A stretch of DNA of 64,000 nucleotides, from positions 1,360,136-1,424,135 of the forward strand of contig VXBA01004387.1 of the NCBI GenBank assembly GCA_013399895.1, written 5' to 3'. This DNA is from Serilophus lunatus. Taxonomy: Eukaryota; Chordata; Aves; Passeriformes; Eurylaimidae. Positions 26,401 to 37,668 of the stretch are shown one piece after another (within the stretch, counting starts at the first letter, position 1; every line of letters starts with the position of its first letter). Made by a program: the position numbers and the translations under genes. Under the pieces are notes generated by a model. That model had not been told where the DNA came from. It made no database searches and saw nothing but the letters and a program-made list of their open reading frames with translations.

Positions 26401-29400
26401 CTGTTAAGAGCAAAACAAAATGTTCTTAGGAGATATTCTTCTTGCTAGACATCACCAACACTTCCTTCATACAGTTGAGATATATTTTTAAATTTTACTT
26501 ATTAAGACCACTGCATTAAGCACAGAACTTCACTTTGCAGAGGACAATTCCAGGTTCCAGCCCCATAGGAAAATTCTGGATTGCAGCCCCAGAGATTTCA
26601 TTTCTGTTCTGAATTCCAAATGAACTCGGAGCTTGCTTGAGTCATTTATTTCCTCTGCTTTTTAATCTGCAAATGGATGAGTCACAGATCTTTGTGGGCT
26701 TTGTTTATTTAGCTTGTGAGACCTTTGAGACCCCGACCTTTGCTATGTGCCCATCACTGAACATCATCTCACCTGCAGCTTCTAATTGCAGCTGTAATTT
26801 AAGCAGTAACTGTTCCAGGGCTGTACTCACTTAGCACAGGAATGAGGTGCCCTCAGAAGAAAGAAATTTTAAAAGCCCAGGTTAAAACCCTAATTCTTAT
26901 GCATGGCTGGGGAAGATGAGAGTTCTGAACAACCCTCATAAATATTAATTTTTGTGCCAAAGGGACTCTAATGTGGACATTCTAAAGTATCATTCTGTAA
27001 TGGGAAAGTCATTGACCCATACATTAGTGAAAAGTCAAAACATGCTTTTTTCTTAGGGTCTGTCACAATACCAATGTTTTAAACCAGAATCTCTCTGGCT
27101 CTTACAATCTCCCCAGTTGCCTTCCTACCTTTCCCTTTTAAGTCAGGAGGTATTTGCCACTTGCTGCTTTCTGCTCTATGGTTTTGGCAGTTAAAATAAC
27201 CCATCTAAGATGTTAAGAACACCTAAAGATAACTTAAAAAAACATGGACCACAGATATATTTATTTTTGAAGCTGAATTAATTGAACATAATTCTGTTGA
27301 AGCATCATCATCAGTATTGCTCTTAGTGAAGAAAGGTGGAGGAAGTGAAACAGTCCTAAATTACCTTTCAGTGATTCACTGTTTACTGAATCAATATAAG
27401 TAGCTGATCAACACACTCAGATTACTTCTCTGGGCAGAGAAAACAGGTTTACACCTGAGAAGATTTTAGCTCATTATTTAAAGAACTAGTAAGACACACA
27501 CACACACTGTGAGCCACTGGTGGAATGACTTTCCCAGATTATATTTTCCTTCAGCAGAATTCTTTGTGCAGGAACAAAGTTTGGAAAGGATAAGCCCAGA
27601 AATGAGGGGTTAGGAGCATTCAGAGTGTTCTAGATGTTGTTTGGGTTAGAGGCTCCCTGGACAACTTTGTTTCTGCACATGTACAGGAACAGTTGCTGCT
27701 GAGATGCTCAAGGCCCATGTCCAGAACCCCAAAACTTGGTAATTCCCACAGACCTCCCAGAAAGCTTTGGCTCTGAGGGCATTGTGAAAGTTTCACTTCT
27801 GAAATACAGGGTTAGGATCTTCTCTGTGCTTCCTTGCTGTTCCCCACAGCAGGGACCTCAACACCTTGCCCAGGACATGGAAGAAGTGAGGGGCTGGTTC
27901 CAAGGGAAGGCACAGACAGAGCCCATAATATCTGGCAGTACTTGCCTGTATGTCCATTATTTTCCAGTTGCCACTTCATAGACCCTTTCACATCATATCC
28001 TTCAAAAGTCAGAGGCTTAAGGCTCTTGTCATAGACAACACTTCTGGTGACAATGTTGATGGGTGACTGTTTGGTCCCTTTGCAGGTCACGTCTACCAGG
28101 TGCCATTCATGAGGGTCTGCAGAAGGATGAAGAAAATACTTGGTTTTTTTCAATAGACAGCAAATCTTTGAGAAAACCAAACCACCCAACCAATTTATTC
28201 TTACTTGGGAAATTGGAGGCATCACCCCAACTTGCAGGGATGATTCCCTCTGGAGCACATCTGGAGTTGTTTTGACATTTGGAGCATTATCCTTGGTTGA
28301 AACAAAATGAACAGTTGCCACAACCACTGGTATCTTCATAATACCCTCCCTCAGGTATCCTGCTTAGCACTTTTGTGTACATAAAACATGATCAAACAGC
28401 ATTAAATGCTGAGCTGTGTGAATTTTTGCTTTACTTCTCTCAAGATCCCCTTGGCAAAACAGGAGGCTCACTAATGTGATTGGAAAAATAACTGGGTTAG
28501 CAGTACCTTTGCAGTCTGGCTGCTCACACTTCTGGGACCGGTAACACCAGTTGCTTCCCACTAAAAAATAAAATAAATAGAACCAGCAGATGTCCAAAAT
28601 TGGAGGAATGAAAAGCTGTACAAATTATCCCCCCCAAAAGCAGCAGTGAGATGGATTGGGATCCTCAGGGAGGGATGGCTGGGCACAAGTTCTTGAGAAC
28701 TTCTTGGGTTTTCCTGCCCCATTTTATCAGGGCAAGATGTTTCATTTCTCAAATATACAGGAACTATTTCAAAGGTTACTTGGTGCAATAGGAATTTTAA
28801 GAAATGAGGGATCTCACTTCCTGAAAGACCTGAAGGATCTTTAGTCTAAGTCAGCCATCGTCAATGGCTGCAAAATTTTTCAACAGAACTTCTTAATTTT
28901 CCTTTTAATCCTCAGAAGGGAATACAAGATTCAGAGGAAAAGAGCTGATTTAACTGAAGTATGTGTTGATCTAGTCAGGAAAGCAGGGACTGTTTGCTTT
29001 TATCACAGGTTGCTCCAGTGGCTCCTTATGACAGTTCTAAACTTTAAATGGACTTGGACAGGGACAGTTCTCTTTCACTATTGAACTTAAATCCATAACA
29101 ATTCAAACCTTCTTATAATCATTATTAATACTGGAGCTTCTGTTTGCTTGTGATTAGTAAATTACAGACATTTTAGTAAATGGCAAATCAATTTTTAGGA
29201 TCATTATGGAGGAGGCCTGTCATTAGGTTGGTAATTACCATCATTTGTAATTTATAGCACACCTGCTGGAAGGCTCACAATGGCTTGTAACACCTTTATC
29301 TTGATACCAATAGCATAGCAATACATCCATCTATTAAGGATTTAGAAGTTATAAATAGAGCCTTGCTATAAAATGTGGGTAGCTGTGACAGAGAGAGAGC

Positions 29401-32400
29401 TCGTGGCAACTAATATAACCTTGAAAAAAATAGAGTTTCAGTTTTCCTTTCACAGAAACTAAATTTATGCTGAAAACTACCAATAATGTTGACTCACTTT
29501 CTAGTTTATGAGTGTTTGGCAATACTGAGAAGAAAAGTAAATAACATTATTAGTTTCTGTTGTAAGAACTGGAGGGATTTCTATGTGGCTGTTTCGTTAA
29601 TATTTTGCAATTATCCAAAAATTGATTTTGACAAGGTTTTACTTTTAACAGACTTCTAAACATACACAAAATTCCACTTTCTACATGTGATGGTTGCATT
29701 TTTCCAGACCTTGTGTGCAGCAGGCAGTGGCTGAGTGTTCCTTGTCCCCACTGGGACACAGCAGAGCCAAAGGTTCCAAGCACAGAATGTCACCAAGTGC
29801 CTTAATCAATATTTTAGTCAATAAATGCCCAAAGAATGCCAGGCAAGGAGATCTTCACATGCTTGGTTGTGTTCCATGAGCTGGTGTTTGCAAGGCTGAG
29901 TGACTCCAGGTGCATTTTTGGCCACTCAGTGGTCAGTCCCTGCTTTAACAATTCCCACCAGGACTGGGAGTTTTTTTGGCAGTTTATACACGAACGAACC
30001 TTCAGGAGAAAAAAAACCTGATGCACAGCAGGAACAACCTGGACACGAGAGGACAGGCACCTGCAAAGAATTGCTCTCAAACCCTCTGGGATATGAGTTC
30101 AGGCAGAGAGGAAAGGTGTCAGGGGAGGGATCCCGGGCTGGTTGCCCTCAACTCCTGGAACAAGGTCTGGGTTTGCACAACAGGAGGGTGGGCAGGGCTG
30201 GGACATCAAAGAATGACTGTAAAGCAAATCGAATTTTCAATTTCAATAGGATTCCCAATTAGGATAAGTGCAGCAACACAAGGTTGTGGAGCTTTTAAAC
30301 CGTGACTGTAGAACCCCAAAACTCAAAGGCAACCACAGAAAACACTGAGGGAAGGGAATGATCATCAGATCATGTTGTTGGTCACCCTCAATCAGTGTCT
30401 CTGTACCAGAGGTGTGAGTGGAAATGGGTTATGGAGCCTTTTACTGCTGAGTCCACAGTCCACCCTCCTCAAACAAACCAACCACTGCCCTTTTACTGCC
30501 TGGGCAGGTGTTTGGCAGCTTCTCTCAAATCAGCTTGTGGGTTTCAATCATGTCTCATAGACTGGAACCATAAGCACACTAAAGATCTTTGAGCCTGGGC
30601 ATCAAGATGATGGGGGAAAAAAGTTCAAAAAAGTAAAATAAAATTTAAAGGAAACCCAGCCCTTAGTGGTTACAGCTGCCTCACACCCAGCACTCAGGAG
30701 TATTTCTCCCTCCTCCTCTTGAATCCCACCAAATAGTGCCTAATGTTGTCAGGCTTCCCACCAAATTGCTGCTCTCTGTGAACAAAGAAAGAATCAGTGT
30801 TTTCTATCAAGTCCTTATCACAGTTGTGGTTTAGAGAGTTGGATGGCATCAGTGAAGCAGAACAGGATATAAATTCAGCATTTCCGAAGAAAAAGGTCCT
30901 TAAAGCTGTTAAACCTTTAACAATGAGCTAATTAAACATTACAGAATGCCTGAGCAAACAGTGAATTAATGTTTGTCGTGAATTAGATATTTATTTTTTT
31001 TGTTGGCAGTAAGGGAACATTGGGGAACAGGATCTTTTGTGTGGCTAATGCTCAGGGGGAACCTCACTGCCTCCCCCTGAGTCACTTACCAGGAAAATTT
31101 GCCTTTGGATTTTATCTGAGTCAGGTGTGATTCCTCCCTACCCTGCATTACAATGGTTCTTTTTTCCCCTGAGCTTTAGGACTTTATTTCTGAAGAAAGA
31201 AGGAAAGATACTTGTCACATCCAGTCAGTTGTCTGTGGTCTTAGGCATGATTAGGCCCCAAGGTATGTTGTCTAGTCTAGTTTTAATTGTCTGAGCGGCT
31301 CCTGCCACTTCCCTTAGGAGACTGTTGCACAGTCTATTAGCCTTCACTGTCAGGAAATGTTTCCTGTTTGATAGCTTACATTTTCCACTTGCTTATCTGC
31401 ATCCCTTCACTCTTAGAAATATCACTGAACCACCCTAAACAATTCTTTTCCCTTCCTGGTGTTTACAGCATTCAAAGAGTTCCCTCATAATCCGTAATTC
31501 CTGTTCTTGCTTCATCCATCCCATCTCTTGACAATGTGCCCTTCACCTTCCCACCATTTCAGCTTCCAAATCTTTCCTCCCTCTTTCTCTGAACCCCCTT
31601 CCTTACAGGGCCTGGGGAGCTGTGACATCCCACCCTGCTCTTCTCTCACCTGATGCTCCTTCAGTCAAACCTCAGCTCCCCCATTCTCTGTCCTGCTCTT
31701 TATTGCCTGGGAAAATGCAGGACAAAATGGGTTACCAGGGTTCTAAGGTGGTTTTTTTTTGGTTGTTTTTTCTTTTTAAAATATCTGAGGTGCTGATATA
31801 ATTGCAGTGATATATATTTATATACACACACACACTCCTAGGCTCACAGTTATTACATTATCAACTATATCTTGCTCTTACATTGTGTTATGAATCCTTG
31901 GTTGGAGTGCTGATGTACCATAGCAGAGGTGTCACAGGGACTTTACTGGGTTTAATTTAGAGTAGGGCTGAACTGGGCTGAAGGCCTCCTTTTCCTCCTC
32001 AAAGTTCAGGACAGTTAAATTTAGGGAGTCTCTCCTGGCAAGTGAGCAATCCTACTTATCTCTGTTTCTTCCTTGTTAAACTTACAACTGGCTTCCTGAG
32101 CAAGGCTCGTTCTTGGCACCAGGAATAGCTGGAAAACAATACAATTACGTATTGTTTTCATTTCGTTGTAAATGTTTTCAATTGTTTTAGCTATCAAGCA
32201 TGGTTTGAAAGCTCGAGGCAGAAAATTCCTCCAGTTGAGAACTCCCTCTTCTGTCCACTGACGCAGCCGGACTGTGCTGCTGGCCGGGAGCCAGGCAGGG
32301 AGCAGCGTGCCAAGGTGCTATTGTGTGATCTAGGAAAAGACCCTTAAGCTCTTTGGACCATGCTCAGATTGCCTGAATTCCGTAAAAGTTCCTAAATCTC

Positions 32401-35400
32401 CTCTGTCCTACTCGTTCCCTGCTTGCTGCCCTACTTGGAGCTGCTCGGAAGGTCAGTCTGCTCTGAGTCAGTGCCGTGGGCCAGGTGTGCTCTGGACATG
32501 CCCTTTGAACTTGTTCATGTGCACAAAAGAGTCGCTGAAACAGCTTTTGTCCTTCTGCTAAAGTGGCTGGAAATTATTAATTTCACATTTGACAGCTATT
32601 TCTATGAGCTGCATTTCATCTCTCGAAGCGTGAACGACCTTCATGCCACGAGCAGCCCGAAGTACCAGGACAGCACAAACATCCTGGGTTGGTTTTCTAA
32701 GCTTTGCCTTTCTCTCTTTCGCTGACTGACTCCTTTGTTCGTCCCTTTAGCCTCCTGTCCCCCTTTCAGCCCTGTCCTGGCTGACCAGTCCCTGTTTTCT
32801 GGCACACCCGGATCAGTGCTCCCGTTGCACTGCTGCCTTCGGGAGAGCCCGGAGTCCTCCTTTGCTGCTCTCTTGCCCACGGATCCATCCCCCAAATCTG
32901 CTCTCAACCTTTGCAGCATTTTCCACGTAAATGGCAAAAGCTGGTTTTATGTGTGATGTATTTTTAGCTTTGGTTTGTGTTGGGTCTGCCCTATTTTTAG
33001 CTGCCTTTGTGGATCTTACTATTTTTAGTACAAAAGACAGAACAACTTAAAAGCAATTGTTATCTTAGTCTGTCTTTCTAATTAATGATCTTGCTGAGCA
33101 CAAACTGAGCCTCTCTATAAGTCTATTCATACATTCTCAAGTGCTACACATCCTCAGGAAGCCCCAATTTGACAGACAAAATCAGTTCCAAATGTTTACT
33201 TCTGGATTTATGTATCTCTGTGTAAAAACCAAGAATTTGTGATCATCCCTCGCTCTTCTCTTCACTTTTACCTCGATTTTTATTTTTCATAATGATACAC
33301 ATCTTAATGCATGGACATTCCAGGATATTTTAAAAGGATGAGCCTCAAAATAAGCTTTATCATAGTGAAGAATTACAAGCCACCACCTCTGATTTGAGCT
33401 CAGTGTTTATAGTTTGCACATGTACACATAAATCACATGTATAACATAAATCTGTGTCTGTAACACATATAAATTAAAGGAAAAAACCAGAGACTGAAGG
33501 ATTCTAACTATGCCTTATTAACATCTGCAAACTACTTCCCTTGTGTCAGAGAGCCAGAAGAATGTTTTTAGCTGTGACCTGTGTTACTGGTGCAGCCTGT
33601 CAGAGATCTGTGCTCTCATAAATGTGCTGTACAAAGACAGAGGCTGGACTCTAACAAAAAATGAGTGTCCAGGGCTAAGGTGATTTGCTTCTGTGAGGGG
33701 CTTTGTGTAACAAAAATAGAATTAAGAATTAATATTTTTTAAGTGTTTAAAAAATTTAGTTCAAATAGATCACTTTGTGGCTTTACTGTCCTTTTGTAGT
33801 CTTTGATGTTGAGTTTATGATGACTGATCTTACAGCTCAAAATATGACTAAAAATCTAATAACAGGCCATTAGATATCATCTGCAACGTAACAAAGCATC
33901 TCCTGCAGTGCCACAAACAGGGTAAAAAGCCTGTTCCTGTGGAGACAGACACTGGACTTGAAGACCTAAAGGCTCATGCTGGTTATTGGGCAGCTGAGAA
34001 AAAGGTGCCTCACAGCATCACCTGCCTCTGAAAATGCTTTTCTGCTTCCAGCCTTGAATATCTCAACAGAAGCACCAGGAGGAACCGTGGCTCCAGTTTT
34101 CTTAAGTGTCAGGGTGCACAACTGGCAGCAGAGAAAGGACATCCCAATCCTTATGGTGATATTTTTGCTTTAGGAGGGAGTCATTCTTAAGCTGAGATAA
34201 TGTCACTTGTCACACTCCTGTCCTTCCCCCAGAGCTGAGGAGAAGGATGGAGCCCTGGAATCTTGGCTGCTGGTGAAGGATGAAGTGATGCAGCACGCTT
34301 TCAGTTCTGCATGAGGTCAGCTCCAGTGTGTTAACACAAATTGATGACTCTGGAGTGTTCTCCTGCCAGTCAGGCTGATCCTGAAATGGAGCTTTAGCAG
34401 CATGATTGGGGCCACTGTGTCCCTGGAAAGCTGCCCACTCCTTGTGTGTCACCAGGAACAGGCTGCAAGGCAGGGAACACTGAGGTTTGGACTGGGAGCT
34501 GGGATGCCCTTGGATGCAGCAAGTAAAAAAAAAAACCCAAGTAAAAAGCCAAGTAAAAACCTATCAAGGCATCTCAGACATGTGCTACCTTAGGCACAGC
34601 ATGGAAAACCCAGCAGGATTCACCCCCATGTGTGGGGACAGAGGCAACCTGGGGGTTGTACATGATGGGGACAGCAGAGATGGCCTCAAAACCCTCCCCA
34701 CTCTGGGGTAATGTCAGTTATATTTAGTTATATTTAGTCATGTCTTGGATTGGGTGGAGAGAAGGAATTCAGGCACCTACGGATCAGTGCAGCTCTGCCT
34801 TTTCTCTCTGTTCTGGGTGTTACACTGCAGTTACTGTTCTTTCTAAATCAACTGAAATTTCAGCTTTTCATCCCAAAGTGCATCTGAGTGCACCAGCATC
34901 CCAACTTTGTAGACCCTAAAATGGGCTTGGAATGCAACTCTAAATGTGTGTGCAGTTCACACCACAGGAACTGGAAATGGAAGAAGTTACAGCATCATTT
35001 TTATGCTGCTTGTAGAACTATCAGGGATCCTTTGCACTTGAGTGGCCCTGAGGAAACCCCAGAGTGAGAATGTCCGCATGGTTATGTAAATTTTATGTTT
35101 GTGAAAGTTTAAAAGCATGTGAGCAGAAATATAGAAAATTAGAGGAATCATGTTCTATCATGCATCAATCTGTTGGAGCACCAGAGCATGGACTGTGGGA
35201 GATCTGTCTCCTCATAGCTGAGTCCTGGGCTGTGATAAAGTAAAAGGTTAAAACGTGCTGGGGTTCATTCCATTCCTCTTAAAGAAAATTAGTTTTCAGT
35301 AACACCTGGAGCTTGCTCCAACCCCACCCCAAAGCTGCTGGAAGGATGTATATTGCTGTTCTCTGAACTGCACCAGACTGGATCTACCATTAATAAAACC

Positions 35401-37583
35401 TCTCTTTCAAAAAGTTTGGAATATTCTTGTTGGCAGCTGCAGAGATTTTTCTTCTCTTCTTCCCAAGAGCAGCACCAGAGGGTCACTGGGCTCTCAAAGG
35501 AATCAAAGCCACCAGTGCAGCTGCTAAAGGGATATTCTGAGGTCTGTATAAGTCAGTGGATGAGAGGCTGGACAGAGGTTTAAGGGAGATGGTTTCTCCT
35601 CCTGGTGCTGGTTGATCTCTGGGCAGGTGTGGGCACCAATGTGCTCCAGTTTCCCTCTTGCAGGAGGGTGATAATGAACCTTCCTTCCTTATAAAGCCAT
35701 GTAAGGACTATTAGTAGTAATTCTAAAATGCAGGTGCTTTGATATTAAGACAGGTCAAGGCTGAAAGGAATTTGAGAGATTAGGAATCAGTGATTTGACT
35801 AAGTGTGGTGAGTTCTGAGCTGCCCAGACTAGAACAGCCCAGGTGGAGGTGGGTTAAAGGAGCTGATCAGAGAATCTCACTCAAGCTGGTTCTGAAAAGT
35901 GGCAAGATAGAAAGGAAATGTTGTTTTGTTTGTTTTTTTTTTAAGTACCTTCTGAATAGAACAAGAAGTCATTTCAGCTGATTCTCAAAAGCTGAGGTTT
36001 TCTGAAATGTGTATGTGTATAATGTAGCCTGTGAAGCTTCTGCATCAGGAAAGGTTTGGAGAAGAAGGTGGAGGAGGCGGCAGGTTTCTTGTGCATTAAT
36101 GACTGTGTAGTTTGCCTCTACACATGGGGAAGAAAGTAGAAATAATCAGGCTTGGGGTAAAAAAACCTGCTTATAAAATATTATATGCATCCCCTGTATT
36201 ACTTCCACCTGCTAAAGCACTAATTAATAATACTAAGTCATAAAGGTTTCCTAGATAATCGTTCAAATTTCCACAATAGAGCAGTAAATTTAACAAAGTG
36301 TTAATCAGTCAGTAATCAATACCAAGCAAACATTCACAGGCTTTGGGACAGCAGAGCCTCTGGGTTTCTGTTTACCTGAACCACGTGTGGGAAGCCTCTG
36401 GAGAGAGATCACCCAGGAAATAGGGACTAAAGAAGAGGGAACTATTGGGATTATCAGGTAAGAATCTGGAAAAGGCAAGTTCTTGAGTCATGGCAAGTTA
36501 ATTAAGAATAGAAAAATCAAAAAGGGGAATACCCCCTGTGTCCCCAATGCTCAGACTGAGCTCCTTAAGGCACTTTCTGAGCACCTCTATTACCTGAATT
36601 CCAGCAGCTGAACCTTGATCTGCTATAAAACCATCTCCCTTTAACAGTCCTTGGTGCAGTGCTTCCCTCTGATACCTCTGATAATATTGTAGTTCCCTTT
36701 TCCTTAATGCATTCTGGTCTATTTTAGTGCAAACAATAGACCCTTCTTTACTTTTGAGAAGTGTAGTGTTCAATTTTGAGGCTATGTGCCTGTATTTGCA
36801 CAGCAAAGGGGATTTATTCAATGTTAAAGCATTGCTGATTAAATAGAAGCATAGAAATGCCCTCTGCATTTCTCAATACTAATTATAGATCACTGTTTAA
36901 TCGAGCCACTATAAGTGCTCAGTGTACTTATAGTGCCCAGGGAGCAACAATAGATGATGCAGCAAAGACATGTTGTTCCTTCTCTCTCAGCAGAATTTCA
37001 TCTTATATCAGAAACAGCAAAGGAATATGAGGAGAAAACTAAATCAAGCTATTTGGTTGAAGTTTGAAGAAGTTTTACAGGTAAAGAAATTTTATTTCGA
37101 TATAAATGCACATCTATAATTAATTATAGAGACCAAAACCAGCAAAGCAATAGGAGTAGAAAACTAAATCAAGCTATTTGGTTGAAGTTTGAAGAAGTTT
37201 TACAGGTAAAGAAATTTTATTTCGATATAAATGCACATCTATAATTAATTATAGAGACCAAATCAAACCTTATTGATTTTTCTTGGAGAAGAAAGGCAGA
37301 CAGAATCTCTAAAGGTGAAAAAAAGTCACCCACCATTCATTCACGAGAAAAGCCTATACTTGATGTTTTACCACAAATAATAAAAGGCAGAGAAATATAT
37401 AAATCACTCTTCATTTCCTATACAGAAGAAACAGAAAGCCTGTACTGCATGTCCTAATACTCAGAAACAAACCAGAAATAAGAGCAACCTTAAGGTGGGG
37501 TTAGAAAGAGCAGACAAGGACTTACCTACTGCCTCTGTCTTGAGAATGTGCAGAGAGAACAGAGCAAGGAACAGCAATTCCAT
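23262..37583 (-). CDS. CA4: Carbonic anhydrase 4 (GPI-anchored), complete coding sequence
   Basis: Coding exons, 5' to 3' on the minus strand: 37583-37526, 28560-28507, 28116-27946, 25942-25785, 25076-24984, 24720-24654, 24515-24352, 23447-23262. Phases agree throughout and give 316 residues (human is about 312). It hydrates CO2 to bicarbonate on the outer cell surface. Visible: a signal peptide (1-18), Cys25/31/36/49 near the mature N-terminus, QSPINIV, proton-shuttle His93 in NNGH, zinc ligands His120 and His122 (FHLHW) and His149 (LHLVH), Thr232-Thr233 of the SLTTP motif, Cys236 as the expected partner of Cys49, a sequon at Asn267, and a hydrophobic C-terminus. All catalytic residues are intact. 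The gene converges on USP32, the arrangement I recall for mammals. Intron 3 uses a GC donor. CA15-like paralogues are the main alternative; synteny favours CA4. Confidence 0.96.
31230..31500 (+). repeat. Degenerate ancient interspersed repeat (LINE/SINE-like)
   Basis: The stretch reads like an old amniote repeat: gagactgttgcacagtctattagcc, cttcactgtcaggaaatgtttcctg, and accctaaacaattc. The family cannot be fixed by eye; an old CR1/L3-type element is my best guess. Confidence 0.35.
36498..36869 (-). other. Unassigned 123-codon open frame in CA4 intron 1
   Basis: A frame open for 123 codons in AT-rich DNA, rich in Lys, Leu and Gln, with a basic middle part (NALRKRELQYYQRYQREAL). No domain is recognised, and no splice partners or promoter were seen. 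It may be the remnant of a mobile element or chance. Not called as a gene. Confidence 0.2.
37011..37260. repeat. Two-copy 125-bp tandem duplication
   Basis: Bases 37,011-37,135 are repeated at 37,136-37,260. The first 30 bases of the two copies differ at several positions, while the remaining 95, from gaaaactaaatcaagc to atagagacca, look identical. It lies about 270 bases downstream of CA4 exon 1, inside intron 1. Confidence 0.95.
37526..37583 (-). other. CA4: CA4 first coding exon, signal peptide
   Basis: MELLFLALFSLHILKTEAV starts at the ATG 37583-37581 and is followed by donor GGTAAGT at 37526/37525. The hydrophobic core at residues 3-14 and small residues near 18-19 fit secretion. No other in-frame ATG was seen close upstream, and a TATA box lies 79 bases further out. 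Confidence 0.9.
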
Positions 37584-37661
37584 TCTCTATTTTAAATAGG
37601 CTCAGTGTTGAAACCAGAATTGATTAGACTCCTCAGGATGTGATCATATTTCTGCTCTCAG

Positions 37662-37668
37662 TTTTATA
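37662..37668 (-). promoter_or_regulatory. CA4: Probable CA4 TATA box
   Basis: The minus strand reads AGTATAAAACTGAG, with TATAAAA 79 bases upstream of the CA4 start codon. This leaves a 5'UTR of about 50 nt. The promoter has no CpG island, which fits a tissue-restricted gene. Confidence 0.55.

Larger units (their letters stand above)
28561..37525 (-). other. CA4: CA4 intron 1 (9 kb)
   Basis: The donor is GGTAAGT at 37525 and the acceptor TTTTTTAG at 28561. It contains no recognised exon. Contents: an ancient interspersed repeat near 31,230-31,500, pyrimidine-rich DNA around 31,500-31,700, an AT/AC microsatellite at 31,800-31,835, a more CpG-containing patch at 32,220-32,900, an unassigned 123-codon minus-strand frame at 36,498-36,869, a 10-bp hairpin at 36,907-36,935 and a 125-bp tandem duplication at 37,011-37,260. 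Confidence 0.8.
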
